Shown: positions 9,663 through 19,563, counted from the stretch's first letter. The stretch: DNA of 64,000 bases from Paraglaciecola sp. T6c (GCF_000014225.1 NC_008228.1:3658001-3722000); one strand, 5' to 3'. The notes: a model not told the origin generated them from the letters alone. Numbers and translations are program-made.

Positions 9663-9932
9663 CTAACCCACCACTTCCGGGATACGCTCTACCATAGTGA
9701 AGGTGAAGTCCATTAACTGCTGTACTAGCCAATGTCCACCCCAGCTAAGGGCCAATAAAGTGACAATCAAGCGCGGTAGAAAGCTCATTGTCTGTTCGTT
9801 TATGGATGTGGCGGCTTGAAATACTGCGACGATTAACCCCACAAACAAGCTAGGTAAGATGATGGCTGACACCAACAAAATGACCATGTTCAAGGCTTCT
9901 TTCAATATGTCAACAAAGACCTCTGGTGCCAT
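9663..9932 (-). CDS. fliQ: Flagellar export gate protein FliQ
   Basis: FliQ is a small two-helix membrane subunit of the FliPQR channel. The ATG at 9932 gives MAPEVFVDILKEALNMVILL and an 89-residue protein, the usual FliQ length. A longer frame from a TTG at 9986 would add 18 unrelated residues overlapping fliP and was rejected. Conserved features include PSLFVGLIVAVFQAATSINE between the two hydrophobic helices. fliP ends 2 nt upstream. Confidence 0.96.
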   Translation of the reverse strand: MAPEVFVDILKEALNMVILLVSAIILPSLFVGLIVAVFQAATSINEQTMSFLPRLIVTLLALSWGGHWLVQQLMDFTFTMVERIPEVVG

Positions 9933-9934
9933 GA

Positions 9935-10690
9935 CTAAGTCCCCATTCCAAAGCTGTTTGCTAGTGTGCCAAAAATAAGGTTCCAACCATCCACCAACAC
10001 GAACAACATTAGCTTGAAGGGCAGCGAAACGATCATAGGCGATAACATCATCATCCCCATAGCCATGAGGATTGACGCTACCACCAAGTCCAAAATAAGA
10101 AATGGAATGAACAACATAAAACCGATTTGAAACGCGGTTTTCAATTCGCTAGTGACAAAAGCGGGTATCAGCACATTCATTGGCACATCGGCTGGCTCTT
10201 GAAACTGATCTTCATAGCCGCCTATTTCCACAAATGTTTCTAAATCTTTTATTCTCGTCTGTGCCAGCATAAAACCCCGCAACGGCTCTTTGGCTAGTTC
10301 GTAAGCTTGTATCGAGGTGATTTGTTCACTTAAGTATGGCTGCAGCGCTGTTTCATTAATTTTTTCAAACACTGGCGCCATGATAAACATAGACAGGAAT
10401 AAGCTCACGCCTATCAATATTTGGTTGGAAGGGGATTGTTGCAAACCAATCGCTTGACGCAAAATAGAGAGTACGATGATGATACGAGTGAAAGACGTCA
10501 TCATCATAATAAATGCAGGCAACAAGCTCAGCGCAGTCATGATCGCCACCACTTGCAATGTCATGGTGTAATCTTGCGAGCCATCCGCGTTTTCAGTCAT
10601 GGTCAGCGCGGGGATACCGGGCTCGGCAAGAACCCAACTAGGAACCATTAATAGTCCCGTCGCCAATAGCAGTAAAAAAATCTTATTCAT
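9935..10690 (-). CDS. fliP: Flagellar export gate protein FliP
   Basis: FliP forms the core of the export channel. The ATG at 10690 has GGGAG 7 nt upstream and starts [19 protein letters not shown], a cleavable signal peptide ending in LAEPG, as is usual for FliP. A GTG at 10705 would add five residues and is less likely. Conserved motifs are [19 protein letters not shown] and the C-terminal [17 protein letters not shown]. Length is 251 residues. It overlaps the fliO end by 8 nt. Confidence 0.96.
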   Translation of the reverse strand: MNKIFLLLLATGLLMVPSWVLAEPGIPALTMTENADGSQDYTMTLQVVAIMTALSLLPAFIMMMTSFTRIIIVLSILRQAIGLQQSPSNQILIGVSLFLSMFIMAPVFEKINETALQPYLSEQITSIQAYELAKEPLRGFMLAQTRIKDLETFVEIGGYEDQFQEPADVPMNVLIPAFVTSELKTAFQIGFMLFIPFLILDLVVASILMAMGMMMLSPMIVSLPFKLMLFVLVDGWNLIFGTLANSFGMGT

Positions 10691-11183
10691 CGTGGACTCC
10701 CGCACTTTTTTTGCTGCCAGTGTTGGCGTTAGGCTGTAACTTATCTGCCATAAACATATTCAGTTTATCTTTGAAATTGTCACCAACAGGCGGTTTGTCA
10801 TTTGAAATAGGCGTGTCGAGTTTTGCTAAGTGATTAATATTCTGCGCCGTCACACCAATGAGGTGCTGTTCTTCACCCACTTCTATGACGAGCACGCGCT
10901 CTTTAGTGCCTGCCGCTAAAGAAGCTATCACTTTTAATTGCCCCGTGCTGCCGCCAGTGACGTTAAACCGTCGCATTATGAACGCCAACATGAAAACCAC
11001 CGCGATCACCAGCAGTAGGGATAGAAAAATTGACACTATGGATGAGGTATCAGAGAGGGTTTTAGCTTCAGCAAATGCTGTATTTGAAGCTAAAAACAGA
11101 GGGCTCAGTACATACCAAACCCTTGTTTTAAAAGAGGTTTGTTTAGCGGAGCTTTTTGATTCTTTCCAGTTGACTAATAACAT
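10683..11183 (-). CDS. fliO: Flagellar export assembly protein FliO
   Basis: FliO helps FliP assemble into the export gate. The 166-residue protein has a signal-peptide-like N-terminus ([17 protein letters not shown]), a membrane helix around residues 48-68 and a cytoplasmic domain with RRFNVTGG and [17 protein letters not shown], typical of FliO. The start lies 41 nt inside fliN. No ATG, GTG or TTG closer to the signal peptide was found and no strong ribosome-binding site precedes it, so the exact start is uncertain. Confidence 0.88.
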   Translation of the reverse strand: MLLVNWKESKSSAKQTSFKTRVWYVLSPLFLASNTAFAEAKTLSDTSSIVSIFLSLLLVIAVVFMLAFIMRRFNVTGGSTGQLKVIASLAAGTKERVLVIEVGEEQHLIGVTAQNINHLAKLDTPISNDKPPVGDNFKDKLNMFMADKLQPNANTGSKKSAGVHDE

Positions 11184-11538
11184 CAGTTAAGCGAATACCA
11201 AATTTATCGTTGACGACTACTACCTCACCATGAGCAATCAACGTGCCATTTACTAACACATCAAGTGGCTCACCTGCGACACGGTCTAACTCAACGACAG
11301 AACCTTGGTTCAACTGCAATAAATTGCGAATACTGATATGGCTACGTCCTACTTCCATAGAAATAGTCACAGGAATATCCAAAATCGTATCTAACTTGCG
11401 CTTTTCCGCAGGGGATATCTCTTTGTCTTCTTCAAGCTCGTCATATTCGGCAACAGTAGCGTTACCGTCTTTGCTTTCTTCATCTGCTTGTTCAGCCATG
11501 GCCGCTGCCCAATCATCTAAACCTTCTTCTTCGCTCAT
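11143..11538 (-). CDS. fliN: Flagellar C-ring protein FliN
   Basis: FliN forms the lower C-ring with FliM and FliG and helps dock export cargo. The first ~60 residues are acidic and variable (MSEEEGLDDWAAAMAEQADE). The C-terminal SpoA domain is clear: LDIPVTISMEVGRSHISIRN, LLQLNQGSVVELDRVAGEPL and [19 protein letters not shown]. It is 131 residues long and lies 20 nt after fliM. Confidence 0.97.
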   Translation of the reverse strand: MSEEEGLDDWAAAMAEQADEESKDGNATVAEYDELEEDKEISPAEKRKLDTILDIPVTISMEVGRSHISIRNLLQLNQGSVVELDRVAGEPLDVLVNGTLIAHGEVVVVNDKFGIRLTDVISQLERIKKLR

Positions 11539-11558
11539 AATCTTTGCCTCTTGATTGG

Positions 11559-12617
11559 TTACAAATCATCTTCAAGGGTTTGTAACTCGGCGTCGCTATC
11601 GATTCTGCGGCCGCCTTTGGTTAATAATTGTAATTCCGATTTGACAGACGTAGGTCGCGGAATTTTATCGGTAATCTTAAGTGCTAGGTTGTCTCGTGAA
11701 CGGCCCAGCTTCGCTCTGAATGTGGGTAATTCCTCTATCATCACAGTGATGTGCTCGGGCATGTCGATAGGAATAATATCACCGGCTTTCATGTCCATGA
11801 TCTTTTGTAAGCTAAGCGTCAAATCCATCATGTGAGTTGAAAGCTCGACTTTCACGTCCATAATTTCATCACGTAGTGCTTTGCTCCAACGCAGGTCCGT
11901 GTCTTCCTTATCACTTTGCACACCTGCATCGAGAAGTTCTCGAATTGGCTCTAACATTGAGTAGGGCAATGACACATGAAAGTCCCCACCACCACCATCG
12001 AGTTCAATATGAAAAGAGCTGATTACCACCACTTCCGTGGGGCTAACAATATTGGCCATCGCTGGGTTAACTTCTGAGTCCAAATATTCGAAAGACACGT
12101 CCATCACGGGGGCCCACGCCTCTTTATAATCCTCAAAAATCAGTTTAAGCAGCATCTGAATGATACGTCGCTCTGTCGGCGTGAACTCTCGGCCTTCGAT
12201 TTTTGCATGATAGCGCCCATCACCACCGAAGAAGTTATCTACCAAGATAAACACTAAACGCGCTTCCATGGTGATTAACCCAGTGCCTTTGAGTGGACGG
12301 AAGCGAACCATATTCAAACTAGTAGGTACAAACAAGGTGTGGATATACTCGCCAAACTTAATCATTTGGATACCGTTAATAGACACTTCCGCAGAACGGC
12401 GCATCATATTAAATAGGCTGACCCGCATGTGTCTGGCAAATCGCTCGTTGACGATTTCCAGTGTCGGCATTCTTCCCCGGACGATCCGATCTTGCGAAGA
12501 AAAGTCATACTCCAGCGCAGTGCCATCGCCCTGCACTTCTTCGACGTCATCTTCTTCGACTTCGTCTACTCCGTGAAGCAGCGCATCGATTTCATCTTGG
12601 GATAATAAGTCGCTCAA
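11559..12617 (-). CDS. fliM: Flagellar motor switch protein FliM
   Basis: FliM is the C-ring subunit that binds CheY-P. The N-terminus MSDLLSQDEIDALLHGVDEV is the conserved CheY-binding segment. The middle domain includes the conserved GGDG (NFFGGDGRYHAK), and the C-terminal SpoA domain has GDIIPIDMPEHITV. The length of 352 residues is normal. It follows fliL by 18 nt and belongs to the fliL-flhB operon. Confidence 0.97.
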   Translation of the reverse strand: MSDLLSQDEIDALLHGVDEVEEDDVEEVQGDGTALEYDFSSQDRIVRGRMPTLEIVNERFARHMRVSLFNMMRRSAEVSINGIQMIKFGEYIHTLFVPTSLNMVRFRPLKGTGLITMEARLVFILVDNFFGGDGRYHAKIEGREFTPTERRIIQMLLKLIFEDYKEAWAPVMDVSFEYLDSEVNPAMANIVSPTEVVVISSFHIELDGGGGDFHVSLPYSMLEPIRELLDAGVQSDKEDTDLRWSKALRDEIMDVKVELSTHMMDLTLSLQKIMDMKAGDIIPIDMPEHITVMIEELPTFRAKLGRSRDNLALKITDKIPRPTSVKSELQLLTKGGRRIDSDAELQTLEDDL

Positions 12618-12635
12618 TCTCTTTCTCGCTTTTGC

Positions 12636-13163
12636 TTATTGCATCACAAAACCGGTGAACAATACTTGCTCTACCAATTCATTACCTGACACGTCTTTCA
12701 AGGTTTTCTGAACTTCCTTTAAAGCGTTATCACGAATGGCAGCTTTGCCCGCTTCTGTGATTAAATCATCAGCATTCGCTTGGCTAAATGCTCTGTTCAA
12801 TGCCCCTTGAATCGACGGTATGTGCATTTTCACTTGCTCTTCAGCACTACTGCCGCGAACCATAAGCTGCACTTTAATTTCGACTAAACGGTCTCTATTT
12901 GCGCCAGGCACGTTAAACGTAATCGGATTAGGAATAGCTACATAAAGTGCTGTTCCCGTTTTTACAGCCTCTGACGTTTCACCACCATCCCCCTCCATTT
13001 GGGCTTGCTCTTCACCTTCCATTGTAGCGACCTCGTCTTCACCACCAAGCAAAAAATACGCTGCGCCACCACCACCTAGCAGTAAAACAATCACTATGAT
13101 GATAATCATCATGAGTTTGCTTTTCTTGCCACCCTCTTCCATTTGTAATTCTTCTTCAGCCAT
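12636..13163 (-). CDS. fliL: Flagellar basal body-associated protein FliL
   Basis: FliL is a single-span inner-membrane protein that associates with stators. A short charged N-terminus (EEELQMEEGGKKSK) precedes one transmembrane helix at about residues 15-40. An acidic, Gly/Glu-rich linker and the conserved periplasmic domain follow (LYVAIPNPITFNVPG, RLVEIKVQLMVRG). It ends in LVEQVLFTGFVMQ. It opens the fliLMNOPQR-flhB run and has its own sigma-54 promoter match upstream. Confidence 0.95.
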   Translation of the reverse strand: MAEEELQMEEGGKKSKLMMIIIIVIVLLLGGGGAAYFLLGGEDEVATMEGEEQAQMEGDGGETSEAVKTGTALYVAIPNPITFNVPGANRDRLVEIKVQLMVRGSSAEEQVKMHIPSIQGALNRAFSQANADDLITEAGKAAIRDNALKEVQKTLKDVSGNELVEQVLFTGFVMQ

Positions 13164-13215
13164 GCCAACACCCTGTATAATATTTTGCTGGTATTATCGT
13201 TCTTACTCAGAAAAT

Positions 13216-13231
13216 CGCAATCTATAAGCCA
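13216..13231 (-). promoter_or_regulatory. Sigma-54 promoter upstream of fliL
   Basis: The minus-strand sequence TGGCTTATAGATTGCG has the -24 TGGC and -12 TTGC elements at the required spacing. It lies in the 78-nt gap between fliK and fliL, so a transcript would start about 40 nt before the fliL ATG. It suggests fliL-flhB can be transcribed independently of fliK. Confidence 0.72.
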
Positions 13232-13241
13232 TACCTAAGTG

Positions 13242-15413
13242 TCAAACAAAGTAATCAATACCCCCTAAAGAGCCATTGACAATAGGTTGTTGTAATATCC
13301 CGTCAGGCACCTCACCATCGGCACTCCCCTGCTCTGAACTGCGTCCCGGTGCATCACCTGAGCCGCCACCGGCCGTTTGCTGTTCTTGTTCTTGGGATTC
13401 TTGTTCAACCGATGATTGACCTAACTCAATGCCTTTTTCTGCCAGCATCTCTTTTAATCTCGGCGCGGCGTTATCAATCGCCTCTTTCGCATGTATCGAT
13501 TGCACCACAAAGCTCACGTTCGCTGATTCACCGTTGACTGACACTTTTACATGCATCGAGCCCAATTCAGCTGGGTCGAGGCGAATATCGGCAACCAACT
13601 GATTGGCATTCACCATGAAGCGTACTTTTTCAGCCAATTGCTGATGGGCCTCTGGTTTGGCCAAATTCAAGGCTTTGTCGAATTGTCCTTGCTGCAATTG
13701 ATTGGCTTTGTTGTGTTCGACCATGTTAATGCCTAGCTCTCGATAAGTCGCATTTGCCGTTTGCTGATGCGAGGCTTGCTCGAGTGCGGTGCTCATCAAT
13801 TGCGCCACGTCCAATATTTGAGACACAGAGCGCGTCGCCAATTCTACCTGTTCTTGCTTATTAGGAAGCATATTGCTTGCCAACTCTGGTGACGCTTTTA
13901 TGGCGTCATTCACCAAGGCTTTTAAATCAATGCCAGGCTCTCGCCCTTTTTCGAGCTGCGCTTTTACTTCAGCTAAACCGGTTTTAAGGGCAGCGACAAA
14001 GTCAGCCGTGCCGCTGGGGTTGCTATCAGCGTCAACTTTATTAATAAGGGTGTTCAAATTTACGTTAGCAGTTGAGCTTAATTCGGCGTCTGTTTGCAGC
14101 GCCCCTTTTAACATGGCATTACTTGTCGCGTCCCCTGCAGTGCTAGCGGTTCCTCCCTTTTGTAATTCTTTGGCAAGTAGCGCTAATGCACTTTCAAGCT
14201 TCTCGGGTGGTAACTGTAATAGCTTTTTCAATTCAGGCGCACTGTCTAACATTGCTAGTTGTTGCTGGGTTAAGTCATTTTCTAAGGCCAAGGGTTCGGT
14301 TTGACCAGTACTTTGCTCGCTTAATGCTGAGCCTTCAAGCAAATCAGCTGTGCTGACAGCCACAGCGTTCGCAGTCTCTGGAGCGCTATTCAGGGCATCC
14401 CCCTTAGCTGGCGTTGTAACGCTCATCAAGCTAACCACAGCTTCTGCAATACCTGCTAGCGTTTCATCGCTTATGACTTTATCTTGCTGGAATAATTGCT
14501 TTTGTGCCAAATCCAGCGCAGCAAGTTCATTTTCCAGTGAGTCACTATCTAGCGCGTCTTCGCCTTTAGCGTCGAAGGTGCTTAAATCGTTTAAACGTGA
14601 GCTGCCATCTACTTGTTGTTGACCCACAATCAGTGATTCTAATTCTTTAAGCAATTCTGGGTTATTCTGAAGTAGCGCCATCATTTTACCGACGTCATCA
14701 TCAGTGGTGAGCTCCGTTCCTTCATCAGCCGCTTCGTGCTCAGGTACTAATGCCTTATCTGCATTCGCCTGAGTCTTTTCTCCGAAAATGTGATTTAACA
14801 AAGCCAGAAGCAATGCTTCCTCGTCGCCGTTCACGCTATCAGCCAGTTTATTATCATTTAACGTGTTGACAGGAACGTCAGTCCCGCTTGCACTGGCAAG
14901 AGCGCTGTGTTGCCCCTTGCTGCTAATAGCGTCTTCACTATTAAGTGCTAGTTGTTCAATAATCGAAAGCCAGTGATTAGCATCTGCTTCATTTTTGCTA
15001 CCCGTCGTGATTCGTGAACTTTCAGTATTGCCCTTTGAGGTATCAATTTGCTGCTTATCATCTGCCGTTAACCCAGTTTCATCAGGTGCGGTATCGACTG
15101 GCGAGTCAGATTTTCTTGTCTCTTTATTGTCACTCACTTTGCCAGTGTTGGCACTGTCGGGAGGGTTCTTGTGAGAGTACTCTTCTTTAGTGCCCAGTTG
15201 TTTTTCCGGTGCCAGCTTATCTTTCGCCGTGGTTTTTGGCTCTGAGCTTAGTTTCGGTTGCGTAGTTTCTTTGGGCGAATGCTGAGTCTTATTTTCCTTG
15301 GCCAGCATATAGGCAAATTCATCCGCGTTTTGCAGCTTGGATAGGCTTTCGTCACTCACATCAACCGCATAAGCGGCAACGTCTGATTTTGCGGTGGCAA
15401 TATGTTGCAGCAT
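13242..15413 (-). CDS. fliK: Flagellar hook-length control protein FliK (long form)
   Basis: FliK is secreted to measure hook length and triggers the FlhB specificity switch. The 723-residue protein is long for the family. About the first 560 residues are low-complexity Ala/Ser/Asp/Glu/Lys-rich sequence. The conserved C-terminal domain carries VADIRLDPAELGSMHVKVSV and ANVSFVVQSIHAKEAID, followed by a Gln/Glu-rich tail. The assignment rests on this domain and on position before fliL. The extended N-terminal part may reflect a long ruler region. Confidence 0.93.
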   Translation of the reverse strand: MLQHIATAKSDVAAYAVDVSDESLSKLQNADEFAYMLAKENKTQHSPKETTQPKLSSEPKTTAKDKLAPEKQLGTKEEYSHKNPPDSANTGKVSDNKETRKSDSPVDTAPDETGLTADDKQQIDTSKGNTESSRITTGSKNEADANHWLSIIEQLALNSEDAISSKGQHSALASASGTDVPVNTLNDNKLADSVNGDEEALLLALLNHIFGEKTQANADKALVPEHEAADEGTELTTDDDVGKMMALLQNNPELLKELESLIVGQQQVDGSSRLNDLSTFDAKGEDALDSDSLENELAALDLAQKQLFQQDKVISDETLAGIAEAVVSLMSVTTPAKGDALNSAPETANAVAVSTADLLEGSALSEQSTGQTEPLALENDLTQQQLAMLDSAPELKKLLQLPPEKLESALALLAKELQKGGTASTAGDATSNAMLKGALQTDAELSSTANVNLNTLINKVDADSNPSGTADFVAALKTGLAEVKAQLEKGREPGIDLKALVNDAIKASPELASNMLPNKQEQVELATRSVSQILDVAQLMSTALEQASHQQTANATYRELGINMVEHNKANQLQQGQFDKALNLAKPEAHQQLAEKVRFMVNANQLVADIRLDPAELGSMHVKVSVNGESANVSFVVQSIHAKEAIDNAAPRLKEMLAEKGIELGQSSVEQESQEQEQQTAGGGSGDAPGRSSEQGSADGEVPDGILQQPIVNGSLGGIDYFV

Positions 15414-15558
15414 CTAAAATCCTCTACACTCAAAAACGAATAACAATTTACTTTATTAAAAACAATACCTTAAAATATGATTCTGCATTACTGAATAGTA
15501 AATGTGGCAATTTTCACGTCTTAAGTATGCATTGTTTTGTGTACTTGCTAAGGGACAC

Positions 15559-15574
15559 AGCAATCTTCATTCCA
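15559..15574 (-). promoter_or_regulatory. Candidate sigma-54 promoter upstream of fliK
   Basis: The minus-strand sequence TGGAATGAAGATTGCT has GG and GC at the correct -24/-12 spacing with a full TTGCT box; positions 4-6 depart from the TGGCAC consensus. It would give a leader of about 135 nt before fliK. It is weaker than the flhA, fliL and fliE sites. Confidence 0.5.
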
Positions 15575-15629
15575 AAGTAACTCTAGGCACTTCGCTAACC
15601 ATAAAGATGCTGAGATATTTTCGTACGCT

Positions 15630-15650
15630 GGTAGGTGGTAGGTGGTAGGT
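15630..15650. repeat. Three tandem GGTAGGT heptamers
   Basis: The heptamer GGTAGGT occurs three times head to tail without interruption. It lies between fliJ and the fliK promoter candidate. Such short perfect arrays can vary in copy number between strains; no function is evident. Confidence 0.9.
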
Positions 15651-15770
15651 AATACCTATTCCAGTAAATAATTGCTGACTGGTTAATTATTTGCTGGGGT
15701 TAGTATAGACAAAGAACTGAAATGATAGACATGCGAATGAAATGCGACGTTAATGGTCGCTTAGATACAG

Positions 15771-16211
15771 TTATTTGCTACGGATGAATTTTTGTAACGC
15801 GAGCTCGTCAAGCATCTGTTGCTCTGCTCGATCCTGTTTTTGTTGTATTTTAAGGGCCTGTTTATCAAGTAGCATCTCGACTGCTTTTCGCTTTCTTTGC
15901 TGGGCAAGCCACTGTGCTTTACGCTGCTCAGCCACCACCAGCGCATTACTGACTTGTTTTGTTTGTTGTTCACAGGCCGCGTCAATTTTGCCGACAAATG
16001 ACTGGTGCTGCCCGTAATTTTTGGCGGCTAACCCTAGCTGACCTTTTCGGATCCCTTCTTTCAAATAATTTACCCGATATTGCTCAAGTCCACTAAGTTT
16101 GTTTTGATTATCAACCACATTTTGCTGCGCCAACTGATAATCGGTTGCCATCTTTTGTTCTTTTCGTCGCTCCCAATCAGCGACCATTTGCAATTGCTTA
16201 CTTACCGGCAT
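15771..16211 (-). CDS. fliJ: Flagellar export chaperone FliJ
   Basis: FliJ is a coiled-coil protein linking the FliI ATPase to the FlhA gate. The 146-residue sequence is almost wholly helical and charged (QLQMVADWERRKEQKMATDY, LDKQALKIQQKQDRAEQQML), as expected. It follows fliI by 84 nt and is the last gene of the fliE-F-G-H-I-J order. The sequence is poorly conserved in this family, so the call rests on composition, length and position. Confidence 0.9.
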   Translation of the reverse strand: MPVSKQLQMVADWERRKEQKMATDYQLAQQNVVDNQNKLSGLEQYRVNYLKEGIRKGQLGLAAKNYGQHQSFVGKIDAACEQQTKQVSNALVVAEQRKAQWLAQQRKRKAVEMLLDKQALKIQQKQDRAEQQMLDELALQKFIRSK

Positions 16212-16295
16212 TTCGAGCTCCGTGACTATATGGGGAAAACCTTATTAAAAAAGTCATCAATGCTAAGCAACTTATATTCTTTAAATAAACAGGCA

Positions 16296-17630
16296 TTATG
16301 CTGGCCCTAACCCGGTACCCAACTTAACCATCGTTTCTACACTTTCATCAAAGGGTAAGATTTGCTGCATGCCTTGTTGTAAAAAAGCATTGATCGCAGG
16401 CTCAGCCTTAATGGACAAATCAATGCGCGGATCGTTACCCCTGGTATAAGCACCAATACTGATGAGGTCACGATTTTGCTGGTAAGTTGAGTAGACTTGC
16501 CGAATACGCCGCGCCACTTGAACATGTTCAGGGCTTACGACCATGGGCATCACTCGACTTATGGAGGCTTCGATATCTATAGCAGGGTAGTGCCCAGAGT
16601 CAGCTAATTGACGAGAAAGCACAATATGCCCATCCAAAATAGCCCTAGCTGAATCGGCGATAGGATCTTGTAAATCATCTCCTTCGGTCAACACGGTATA
16701 AAACGCAGTAATCGAACCTTGGTGTTCACCGCCATTTCCTGCACGTTCCACTAATGCGGGTAAACGTGCAAATACTGACGGCGGATACCCTTTAGTCGCT
16801 GGCGGCTCACCAACAGCAAGGGCTATTTCTCGCTGCGCCATGGCGTAACGCGTCAGTGAGTCCACAAGCAACAACACATTCATACCTTTGTCGCGAAAAT
16901 ACTCCGCGATAGTCACCGCGGTTTCACACCCTTTTAAGCGCATCAGGGGCGAGGTATCAGCTGGCGCGGCAACCACAACGGATTTTTGGCGCTCTTCATC
17001 GCCTAATATATCTTGAATAAATTCTTTTACTTCTCGGCCCCGTTCACCGACCAAACCAACAACAACCACGTCGGCGCTTGTTCCTCGGGTCATCATACCC
17101 AATAATACGCTCTTACCCACGCCACTGCCGGCAAACAAGCCCATACGCTGACCACTGCCAACCGTGATCATACTATTTATGGCGCGCACGCCTACGTCCA
17201 GAGGCTCTCTGATAGGTTTCCTAGATAAGGGGTTCATGGGTGGGCGCGTTAATGGCACACGTTTCTCAGCTTTAATGGCACCTAAACCGTCCAAAGGTTG
17301 GCCGTTTCCATCAACCACTCTGCCTAATAGCGACATGCCAACAGGTAATCCTTGTTCGCGATTAAGGGGTTGAACGCGTGAGCCTGGTACTATGCCTTTC
17401 ACTGCTTGAGTGGGCATTAAATAGGTAATGTGTTCGGCAAACCCCACTACTTCAGCTTCTATTTCACCGTCTACAGTTTGTATTAAACATTGGCTCCCCA
17501 CTGGCATTTGACACCCAACCGCTTCGAGGGTTAACCCGATACCACGCACCAACTTGCCTGCTGCAACGACCGGAGCTTGAGGGACTTGTTGCTGCAGTGC
17601 TTTAATATTCCCTAAGATATCCAGAGGCAT
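16296..17630 (-). CDS. fliI: Flagellum-specific ATPase FliI
   Basis: FliI is the F1-like ATPase that feeds substrates to the flagellar export gate. It has Walker [17 protein letters not shown], Walker [21 protein letters not shown], the glutamate motif [15 protein letters not shown], and the family signature [16 protein letters not shown]. Length is 444 residues. It starts 6 nt after fliH and acts with FliH and FliJ, encoded on either side. Confidence 0.98.
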   Translation of the reverse strand: MPLDILGNIKALQQQVPQAPVVAAGKLVRGIGLTLEAVGCQMPVGSQCLIQTVDGEIEAEVVGFAEHITYLMPTQAVKGIVPGSRVQPLNREQGLPVGMSLLGRVVDGNGQPLDGLGAIKAEKRVPLTRPPMNPLSRKPIREPLDVGVRAINSMITVGSGQRMGLFAGSGVGKSVLLGMMTRGTSADVVVVGLVGERGREVKEFIQDILGDEERQKSVVVAAPADTSPLMRLKGCETAVTIAEYFRDKGMNVLLLVDSLTRYAMAQREIALAVGEPPATKGYPPSVFARLPALVERAGNGGEHQGSITAFYTVLTEGDDLQDPIADSARAILDGHIVLSRQLADSGHYPAIDIEASISRVMPMVVSPEHVQVARRIRQVYSTYQQNRDLISIGAYTRGNDPRIDLSIKAEPAINAFLQQGMQQILPFDESVETMVKLGTGLGPA

Positions 17631-17636
17631 AGCTAA

Positions 17637-18437
17637 CTACTCGTCTTCGCTAGCATTAATAGTATCTAAGCCCTGCTCTAGCAGAAACTTGTCGAGCACG
17701 TCTTTAACGCGACGCTCTATGCTTACATCTACCGCATTGCTTTGTGTCACGATGTCGCAGCCACCTTGAGATAAATTGGGCGCTTCAATTAACTGCCATC
17801 CGTGTTTCTCAATTTCTTGCTCACTAAAGTGCTCAGTCACCAACACTAAATCATCTGGATGAAGGTGAATTTGATACTGGCGCTCATTAATCGGTAGCGC
17901 TTTTAGCCCTTCACTAATCGCATTAAAAATAATATCTGAGTTAGTTTTAATTTCGGCCCTAATCACTGATTTCGCTAGGGATACGGCCAACGAAACAAGT
18001 TCTTTCTGCAGTGTCTCTTCTACCAACGCGACCGGGTTGTGCAAGGTGTCTAACAGGCTGCGCCAGCTCTCTAATTGTTGATTAACACTTTCTTGAGCCT
18101 CGGCTAATCCTTGGGTTTTACCTTCTTCAAGTCCCTGCGCCGAGCCTTGTTCTTTGCCTTGTTCAAACCCTTCTTGATGACCCTTTTCTAAGCCCTCTTT
18201 TTTGCCTTCTTCAAACCCTTCACTTTGAGCAGCCTCTCGAATGGATTCGATTTCTTGAGCGGTAGGGGGCGCGAACTCCTCCTCTTCTTCTACTTGATTT
18301 TCAGGGGGTTCGTATTTCCAGTTCGAACGTCGATTTAACGCATTAGTCGTGGTTTCAACTGCCTTACGCTCATCTTCAACGAAAGGCAAATCCCAAGCGC
18401 TAATGTGTTTGTCTTGCTCACCATCGTAATCGTTCAT
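17637..18437 (-). CDS. fliH: Flagellar assembly protein FliH
   Basis: FliH is the stator-like partner and negative regulator of FliI. The 266-residue protein has an acidic N-terminus, then a run of about nine xxxG tetrapeptides (residues about 74-111, e.g. GFEEGKKEGLEKG). This GxxxG glycine-repeat helix is a known FliH hallmark. The C-terminal half (SLAVSLAKSVIRAEIKTN and later IHLHPDDL) matches the vacuolar ATPase E-subunit-like domain. It lies between fliG and fliI. Confidence 0.95.
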   Translation of the reverse strand: MNDYDGEQDKHISAWDLPFVEDERKAVETTTNALNRRSNWKYEPPENQVEEEEEFAPPTAQEIESIREAAQSEGFEEGKKEGLEKGHQEGFEQGKEQGSAQGLEEGKTQGLAEAQESVNQQLESWRSLLDTLHNPVALVEETLQKELVSLAVSLAKSVIRAEIKTNSDIIFNAISEGLKALPINERQYQIHLHPDDLVLVTEHFSEQEIEKHGWQLIEAPNLSQGGCDIVTQSNAVDVSIERRVKDVLDKFLLEQGLDTINASEDE

Positions 18438-18464
18438 TGCATGTCTTTGCTGTTAGCTAGCGTC

Positions 18465-19520
18465 TTATAAGAATTCATCACCGCCTCCGCCTCCAAGCAT
18501 AATTTCACCCGCATCGGCCAAGCGACGAGCCACAGATAAGATTTCTTTTTGCGCTGCTTCGACTTCACTTAAACGCACTGGACCCAAGGCTTCTAAATCA
18601 TCAAGCAACATGTCTGCGGCTCGCTTAGACATGTTGGCGGTAATTTTAGTTTTGAGGGCATCATCTGCCCCTTTAATCGCTTTGAGTAGAGCGTCTTGCT
18701 GAACCTCACGCAAGATAGCTTGAATGGCTCGGTCGTCTACTTCTGCTAAGTTGTCGAATACAAACATAAGATCTTGAATTTGCTGACTCATTTCTTCGTC
18801 TTGTTCACGGATTGCATCCATCAACTGGCCTTCAATGTTGGTATCAAGGTAGTTCATGATATCCGCCGCAGATTTCAAGCCGCCCATTTTTGCCGCCTGG
18901 GTGCCCGCTTGTCCAGCAAACTGCTTCTCCATGATTTCGTTTAATTCTTGTAACGCTGCAGGCTGGACTTCTTCTAGATTGGCTACGCGCATCATTAAAT
19001 CCAAGCGCACTTTCTCTGGGAATTGGGCAAGAATTTCAGCTGATTGTTCAGCATCCAAATAAGACATAACAATCGTTTGAATTTGTGGGTGCTCATTGCG
19101 AATAATACTGGCAACCTGTTTTGAATCCATCCACTTGAGAGAATCAAGGCCTTTGGCACCGGTACCCATCAAAATTTGATCGATAAGGTTCGCCGCTTTG
19201 TCTTCACCAAGGGCAGAGGTCAAAGCGCGTTTTACGAAGTCTTGGCTTTGGAAGCCGATGGTGCTGTATTTTTGAATTTCATCAATGAAGTGTTTATGTA
19301 CAGCTGTGATTTTGGGCTGAGTCATATCATCAATTTGCGCCATCGCTTGACCCAACCTTTGTACCTGCTTGGGCTCAAGATGCTTAAGAATTTGGGCCGC
19401 ATCTTCTTCCGTCAAACTGAGCAGTAAGATAGCTGCTTTTTCAACGCCTTCTAATTTTCCAACGTCATAACCGCTTTCTGCAGTTCCGGTTGTTGCTGGT
19501 GCTGTATTTTCATCTGGCAT
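18465..19520 (-). CDS. fliG: Flagellar motor switch protein FliG
   Basis: FliG connects the MS-ring to the C-ring and contacts the stator for torque. It has the N-terminal FliF-binding domain (GVEKAAILLLSLTEEDAAQI), the middle-domain EHPQ motif (IIRNEHPQIQTIVMSYLD), and the C-terminal charged torque helix region (DDRAIQAILREVQQD). The C-terminal tail is glycine-rich (LGGGGGDEFL). Length is 351 residues. fliF ends 43 nt upstream. Confidence 0.98.
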   Translation of the reverse strand: MPDENTAPATTGTAESGYDVGKLEGVEKAAILLLSLTEEDAAQILKHLEPKQVQRLGQAMAQIDDMTQPKITAVHKHFIDEIQKYSTIGFQSQDFVKRALTSALGEDKAANLIDQILMGTGAKGLDSLKWMDSKQVASIIRNEHPQIQTIVMSYLDAEQSAEILAQFPEKVRLDLMMRVANLEEVQPAALQELNEIMEKQFAGQAGTQAAKMGGLKSAADIMNYLDTNIEGQLMDAIREQDEEMSQQIQDLMFVFDNLAEVDDRAIQAILREVQQDALLKAIKGADDALKTKITANMSKRAADMLLDDLEALGPVRLSEVEAAQKEILSVARRLADAGEIMLGGGGGDEFL

Positions 19521-19563
19521 GATGTTTATCTCTTACTCGTAACTTAGATGCGCGCTGCTTAGA

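Larger units (their letters stand above)
15414..15770 (-). other. Intergenic region between fliJ and fliK
   Basis: This 357-nt stretch contains no convincing gene. It holds a sigma-54 promoter candidate at 15559-15574, three tandem copies of GGTAGGT at 15630-15650, and the short palindrome AGGTAATACCT overlapping the end of the repeats. It is A+T-rich. It probably ends the fliE-J transcript and starts the fliK one, but no good intrinsic terminator was found. Confidence 0.6.

Noticed and set aside
9933-9986. Longer FliQ starting at a TTG inside fliP
   Set aside because: The ATG at 9932 gives the standard 89-residue protein.
17637-18437. Glycine-spaced xxxG repeats in FliH as a novelty
   Set aside because: GxxxG repeat segments are a known feature of FliH proteins; noted in the gene entry only.
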